In this document: one piece after another, positions 59,902-64,000 of the stretch
How the letters are laid out: every line of letters begins with the position of its first letter
Numbering within the stretch: position 1 is the first letter of the stretch
Assembly (NCBI GenBank): GCA_963854835.1
Contig: OY978529.1
Span: forward strand, 37,444,055-37,508,054
From: Megamerina dolium
Taxonomy: Eukaryota > Arthropoda > Insecta > Diptera > Megamerinidae
DNA: 64,000 bases
Direction of reading: 5' to 3'
Notes under the pieces: generated by a model
Database searches by the model: none
What the model saw: the letters and a program-made list of their open reading frames with translations, nothing else
What the model was told of the DNA's origin: nothing
Program-made: the position numbers and the translations under genes

Positions 59902-60425
59902 GCCTAGACAGACGGCAGCGTTAATCTGGATTACCGGCGCACTTAATCCGTATAAAATATTAACCTGACAGACGGCAGTATTGCGGATTAACTAAACGGC
60001 TGATTGTTGTTTTATTAGATCTGCTCACTTACATTACCATCACTATCAATTTCTGTCATCGGTCACTCTCGATATGAGAAAATCTACAAGAAGTATGTGA
60101 ATTGAAAACTATCAGAAACTTGTAAATTGACATTCACAGTTCGTAATTGACAGCTGGATTTATTTGTTCGCCAACGCTTTTCATGTTGAAAACTGTTAAC
60201 AATTGTTGAAAGTCTTTTGTTAGCGAACACACCTAATATTTTGTAAAATAGATCGAGAAAAATTCACAATAGAAAATTTTCAGCAGTGTTACCATCGCAA
60301 ATTGCCCTAATCCTCTTTTATTTTGAGACTTAACTCATAGAGTTAATGCGGATTAGCTGCAGTTAATGCCCGAGTTAATTCGAATTAACTCGGTAATCCG
60401 GAATTTGGCTGCCGTCTGTCTAGGC
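59902..60425. mobile_element. 524-bp TIR element inserted in a non-LTR relic
   Basis: Ends GCCTAGACAGACGGCAGC and the exact inverse GCTGCCGTCTGTCTAGGC (18 bp, no mismatch), flanked by TA on both sides (59900-59901 and 60426-60427). A second copy of ACAGACGGCAG lies 50-odd bp inside the left end (59967-59978), and GGATTACCG or GGATTA words recur at both ends (59928, 59982, 60349, 60395). The interior has an inverted pair TTGTTCGCCAACG / GTTAGCGAACA (60166, 60221) and the palindrome GAGTTAATTCGAATTAACTC (60372-60391). No coding capacity is seen. The superfamily is uncertain; TA fits Tc1/mariner-type or related MITEs. Confidence 0.85.
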
Positions 60426-60427
60426 TA

Positions 60428-60679
60428 TAAGCTGTTGAGCTGTATGCTGACACCAACATAGTAAAGCGCATAAAAATCCAGCGGCTGTGCTGGCTAGGTC
60501 ATGCCAACCGCATGGAAGTACATACTCCAGGCAAGAAGATGTTGTATTCGGAACCCGCTGGTGAACGACGCAGAAGTGGCGAACCTTTACTGGAGAACTT
60601 GCCGACGTTTGGAATTTCTAACTGGCGCCATCTATCGAAGAACAGAAATAGTTGGCGAAACATGCTAAATTCGGCCTAA
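60428..60679 (+). pseudogene. Non-LTR retrotransposon ORF2 3' end, segment 2
   Basis: From 60437 the frame ELYADTNIVKRIKIQRLCWL, GHANRMEVHTPGKKMLYSEP, AGERRRSG and ISNWRHLSKNRNSWRNMLN, then a stop at 60677, is the usual ORF2 C-terminus of this type (IQRLRW.GH..RM....P......P.G.RRR..P...W). It is 81 codons without a stop. An A-rich tail with AATAAA (60706-60720) follows, consistent with the natural 3' end. Together with segment 1 it shows one old insertion split by the 524-bp TIR element. Confidence 0.8.
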
Positions 60680-61039
60680 ATCGTTCGTCAATTGTAATGA
60701 CCACATAAAAAAAAAATAAAGAACTCAAAAAAATATTTCCCTGTGCAACAAATTAAATCACAAAATATAAAAATTAAAAATCACTTTTATTTCTGTTCGT
60801 TACAATTTTACACAAAAATAAGTATTTAATCTATGTTTGTAAAAACACAAACCTAAGATTCATTTTCTACCAGATTGGAAAAAAAAACTTCGGAAAAGAG
60901 GAAAATATTACAATAAAATTTTTTTTTGATTTTCTTTTAAAAGAAAATAATTCGTAGTTTCATGCTTCACACATAATCCCTTTCACAAGTTCATACTAAT
61001 AAATTTACACTGTCAACAATCATCATCATCATTACTCAC
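60680..61039. other. AT-rich; possible minus-strand intron or 3' DNA
   Basis: A-rich retrotransposon tail, then unique AT-rich DNA and an ATC-rich triplet run (61019-61032). On the minus strand this would be the start of an intron if the donor at 61039 is used; if it is not, a stop occurs at about 61010. Confidence 0.4.
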
Positions 61040-61204
61040 ATATTCATTTGTTGTTGGCAAATACTGCGGCTGTTGTAAATGCTGCTGTTCATAGTAATAT
61101 TCAGCTAATGTGGGCACCAGCAGTACTCCAACTTTATTACGTGCCAATACCTGATGTGTTGAACGACGTGCTGGCAACATCATACGATGGGCGATTAGAG
61201 CCAT
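61040..61204 (-). CDS. Candidate first coding exon of a host gene (55 codons)
   Basis: On the minus strand, GAAAATGGCT gives a good insect start context (A at -3, G at +4) at 61204. It opens 55 codons of varied, non-repetitive protein: MALIAHRMMLPARRSTHQ, NKVGVLLVPTLAEYYYEQ, QHLQQPQYLPTTNEY. The frame meets a consensus donor TAT|GTGAGTAAT exactly at a codon boundary (exon end 61040, GT at 61039-61038). An in-frame TGA lies 12 nt upstream, so an extension upstream would need an acceptor inside. If unspliced, the frame would end eight codons on (VSNDDDDC). Gln/His-rich stretches are common in fly regulators. I do not recognise the gene. Plus-strand frames over the same bases look less protein-like. 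Confidence 0.42.
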
Positions 61205-62299
61205 TTTCAATGTTCACAACAAAAATAATGTTCCTTCTAACTCTACTCACATATGATAAATATGTTATAATAACAATTTATATACACGTACGTACACATT
61301 TACATATTACATACATATGTATTGTACAACCAATACTCATAATCCTGATGACAATTGATATTTTTGTTTTACATAATTCACAATCACAATAGAAAATATG
61401 CAAAAAATTCCTAATAACCGTATGCGTTCGTACGCACATTAATGGTTCATTGATACTAAATTCAATGTTCTAACCGTGAAAAGACGATTGTTGCTACTAT
61501 GTACTACGTAGCAATATTGCTCATCGTTGTCTATTACATGACATTGTATTATATATAGTATATACACGAGCATATAGTACATACCTAGCACTCACGTGCG
61601 TTCTTGAATAAACTTTTATTGTTTACGATATTGATATTTTATTCTAATCCTGGTAGTGGTTTACCCCTTAACTCGCTATATTCGTTTTGTTTTTGCTTAA
61701 ATTTGTTAAATTAATAATAAACGAAGTAAATAAGTATAAGGATATGAGGTATCAGCTGATACCACTGTACAGCACTGTTCTTTTTGGGATTTATACAAGT
61801 TTCATTTTTTTGTTGTTGTCATGTGTAAATTTATTTCTGTATTTGGGATTTTGTAAAATAAAAAAAAAAACTTTGTAAAATTTCACAAAATTAATTTTTT
61901 TATGTAGTCTTTATTTTGTGAGACTTAAAAGTACATTTTTTATACTTTTTCGAGAAAATGAATTTTACTAAATCATAAATTTTAGCTATTTTTCTTTAAA
62001 CTTTACTTTAAAAAATAATTAATTTAATTTTCACTTTTTTTTTCATTTTTGAACAACAATTTCTAAATAAATTTGTATTTCTATTTGGGGAAAATCTTCT
62101 AAAAACCTGCAGGATTATTAATAACTTCTAAATACTAATAATTTTCACACCAAAAATCAGTAAAATTTTTAATGTTTTCTGAAAACTAGGCGTTAATATA
62201 TCGCAAAAATTCTGTATTTAGGATATTTTCAGAATTAAAATTAAAAATCATATGCATAACAAGCTATGAGTAATCGAACATATTTAGACTTTATTTTAA
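61205..62299. other. Intergenic or upstream of the candidate exon
   Basis: AT-rich with TACGTACA/TACATATG words and a T/A-rich block at 61860-62060. If 61040-61204 is a first exon, its promoter would lie here, but no clear initiator or TATA element could be chosen. Confidence 0.4.
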
Positions 62300-62605
62300 A
62301 TTTATTTCATTTCAAGCATTTCTGCTGTCCCTTTTTATGTAAGTATAAAGTACAAAAAGTCCTACTATGTACGCCGCTGTTCTAAAAAGGCTAGGAAGTT
62401 TTTGGAATTTATTACAATTCCAGATGGTAGAGATTTCTGCATCTGTGATTAATGCCATATACCATCTAAAGGACGTTATAGGTTGGCATGACATTGGTTA
62501 CTTTTTGAGTATGTATGTAAGTCAGATGTAAGCTCCAATTCAGTCTTTTATCCAGGAAGACACCCAGATATTTGACTTCACTTCGACTTGGAGAGCTTAG
62601 TTCAT
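62300..62605 (-). pseudogene. Non-LTR reverse-transcriptase relic
   Basis: On the minus strand SEVKYLGVFLDKRLNWSLHL (near 62590-62530) matches the classic VKYLGV.LD.RL.W..H. motif at the end of the RT domain of I/Jockey-type elements. QKVTNVMPTYNVL and KFQKLPSLFRTAAYIVGLF further along resemble the following KA..A.YAC...G and .QR.A.....GA.R.TP...L segments, in shifted frames. About 100 residues remain with stops and frameshifts. There is no detectable 5' part and no poly-A tail. It comes from a different element type than the 60-kb relic. Confidence 0.6.
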
Positions 62606-64000
62606 ATACATATGTATCTCAATTTCTGAGGGGAGCTTCCATACAAAATTTTTAGTTTTATAAAAAACTGAAAAAGTAGGCTGGTCCAACTGAGGAATTT
62701 CTTTATGTTTTCTTACGCTCATAAAATAATCGTGTTAATAATTGGTTATCATTTTTATCTATAAAATTATATGAACAAATTAAAATTTTACTAATGTAAT
62801 TTCATACTCGTGTAACTAGTCATGCATTTATGTCTATATAATCATATAATCTCGATTTGTTGTCAACACAGTTGTTATACTTTTATTGTATTTTTTTTTT
62901 TTTTTTTTTCTGTCATAAATGCAACCATAACCACAATAACTCAATATAGGTACAATTCAATTTATAGCACAAAATAACAACAATACAAATTGTCATCATG
63001 TAAACTGCTCATGCTCATAATAATATCATCATAAGCCGTCAAACTTTTAACTGACGAAGCAACAATTATTTTTACCATTAGCTTATTACAGACAATGAGC
63101 AATGTTTGAAGTGCGTCATTTTGAATGGCACTTAATGACAAGCAAGTGGTTTGCATAACCACAATGACAGTGGCAATAGAATTAGAAGCGACTACATTTT
63201 AGACATTTGTTAGTTTTACCACGATGAAAAAGAACAAGTAGCTTCATACATATTTGTATGTATTTATTTATAACTTAACATCAGAGATGGGCAGCAATGA
63301 ATTATCAATCCTTATTTCGAAATAATTGTCACTTTTGTTGACCTATAGGAATAGATATCCTTATGATTAATTTTACAATAATATTTATAATTATGATCGG
63401 AGACCGGAGTTGACAGTTGACATTTAAAATATAAAAATGTTTAATATTGGTCATATCTGTCTGGCACCATATTAGTAACAATTGTATGTAGGTACTACAT
63501 ATTTATATTTGTCATCATCACCGCTATTGTAGTTGTTTAATTTCTTAACCATATGGCCAAAATTTAATATCCCCAAAGCGTCAAGCACATGAACTCTTAT
63601 ATGCAAACTTGTACGAATAAGCACGCACGCTCTTGTATACATACAAATAAACAGCCAAACGTACCAAAAATAACAATATGAAAAGAGCAAATGTATATTA
63701 TTTAGCTGCAAAAAAGAAACAAGCCATTAAACAAACACACAAACCAACAACTAACATTCACAAAAGCACTGAAAAGTCATTGGTTATTTTTAATGATATT
63801 GAATAGATAATAACAGTAGTAGCTGTTGTTATGCCATAATTGGTTTCAGTGTCCGTCTTGTTATAGACGTATGTATGTATATACGAGGAGTAGAAGAAAA
63901 AACATCAAAGCTGATGGTCATACATTGCGACAAAGTAAGTACTTGTTATAAACACGACTTTTCCCATTCAAGAAATATAAAAGACATTATTCCTTTCATT
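62606..64000. other. Intergenic; possible hAT-like end and exon at the edge
   Basis: A T22 run lies at 62889-62910. CAGAGATGGGCAG at 63283-63295 looks like a hAT terminal repeat, but no matching inverse end is in the window. A splice-bounded open segment at 63850-63934 is described in the findings. Confidence 0.4.

Noticed and set aside
1..64000. CRISPR arrays, bacterial operons or phage
   Set aside because: The base composition, microsatellites, SINEs and transposon families are those of an insect; the tandem arrays here lack unique spacers between conserved repeats.

Overview
This is eukaryotic, strongly AT-rich, gene-poor DNA. It most resembles a long intron or intergenic stretch from a higher fly (Diptera, Brachycera; a tephritid-like fruit fly is my best guess). 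The reasons are the frequent TACATATGTA-type motifs, a GTCC/GTCT-bearing mini-me/DINE (Helitron-like) element, a Tc1-like element, mariner relics, tRNA-derived SINEs and I/Jockey-type non-LTR relics. No conserved multi-exon host gene can be read. The only full-length protein is a Tc1 transposase. Three short segments look like possible host exons: 61040-61204 on the minus strand, and 30074-30149 and 63850-63934 on the plus strand. The first is the best.

Layout. 1-6 kb: degenerate ~165-bp repeats, a ~153-bp satellite array (2.1-2.7 kb), a SINE head and a SINE body copy, a non-LTR 3' relic and a small hairpin MITE. 6.2-7.85 kb: an intact-looking Tc1 element with TA target duplications, IR/DR ends and an uninterrupted DD34E transposase. 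9-13.6 kb: direct duplications and two more SINEs, one of them inside a degenerate tandem array. 15.5-22.7 kb: three arrays of the ~153-bp satellite, the middle one inverted. 24.9-25.6 kb: a decayed minus-strand mariner. 26.5-35.8 kb: a separate family of palindromic ~60-bp units around CGACATTATTGCA; a 578-bp mariner deletion derivative sits in one copy, and a second copy 1.7 kb away lacks it. 31.4-32.0 kb: another ~153-bp array. 36.9-39.1 kb: a ~168-bp tandem family split by a 715-bp TIR element flanked by TTAA. 42.3-42.5 kb: an imperfect inverted repeat. 46.5-46.9 kb: another mariner relic. 49-49.8 kb: diverged repeats. 52.65-53.9 kb: the mini-me/DINE-like element with internal ~154-bp repeats. 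57.4-57.75 kb: a 157+17+157-nt near-perfect hairpin. 59.7-60.7 kb: a non-LTR C-terminus split by a 524-bp TIR element. 62.3-62.6 kb: another reverse-transcriptase relic.

How the parts relate. Insertions are nested, so relative ages can be read. Tandem arrays came first, then SINEs, mariner and the TTAA element landed in them; the 524-bp element landed in an already frameshifted non-LTR copy. The ~153-bp satellite shares its period and its CCCATACAAA core with the internal repeats of the mini-me/DINE-like element, suggesting the arrays expanded from Helitron-like internal repeats. Its period is divisible by three, so long but probably spurious reading frames run through the arrays. All family assignments were made by eye from motifs; no search was run.
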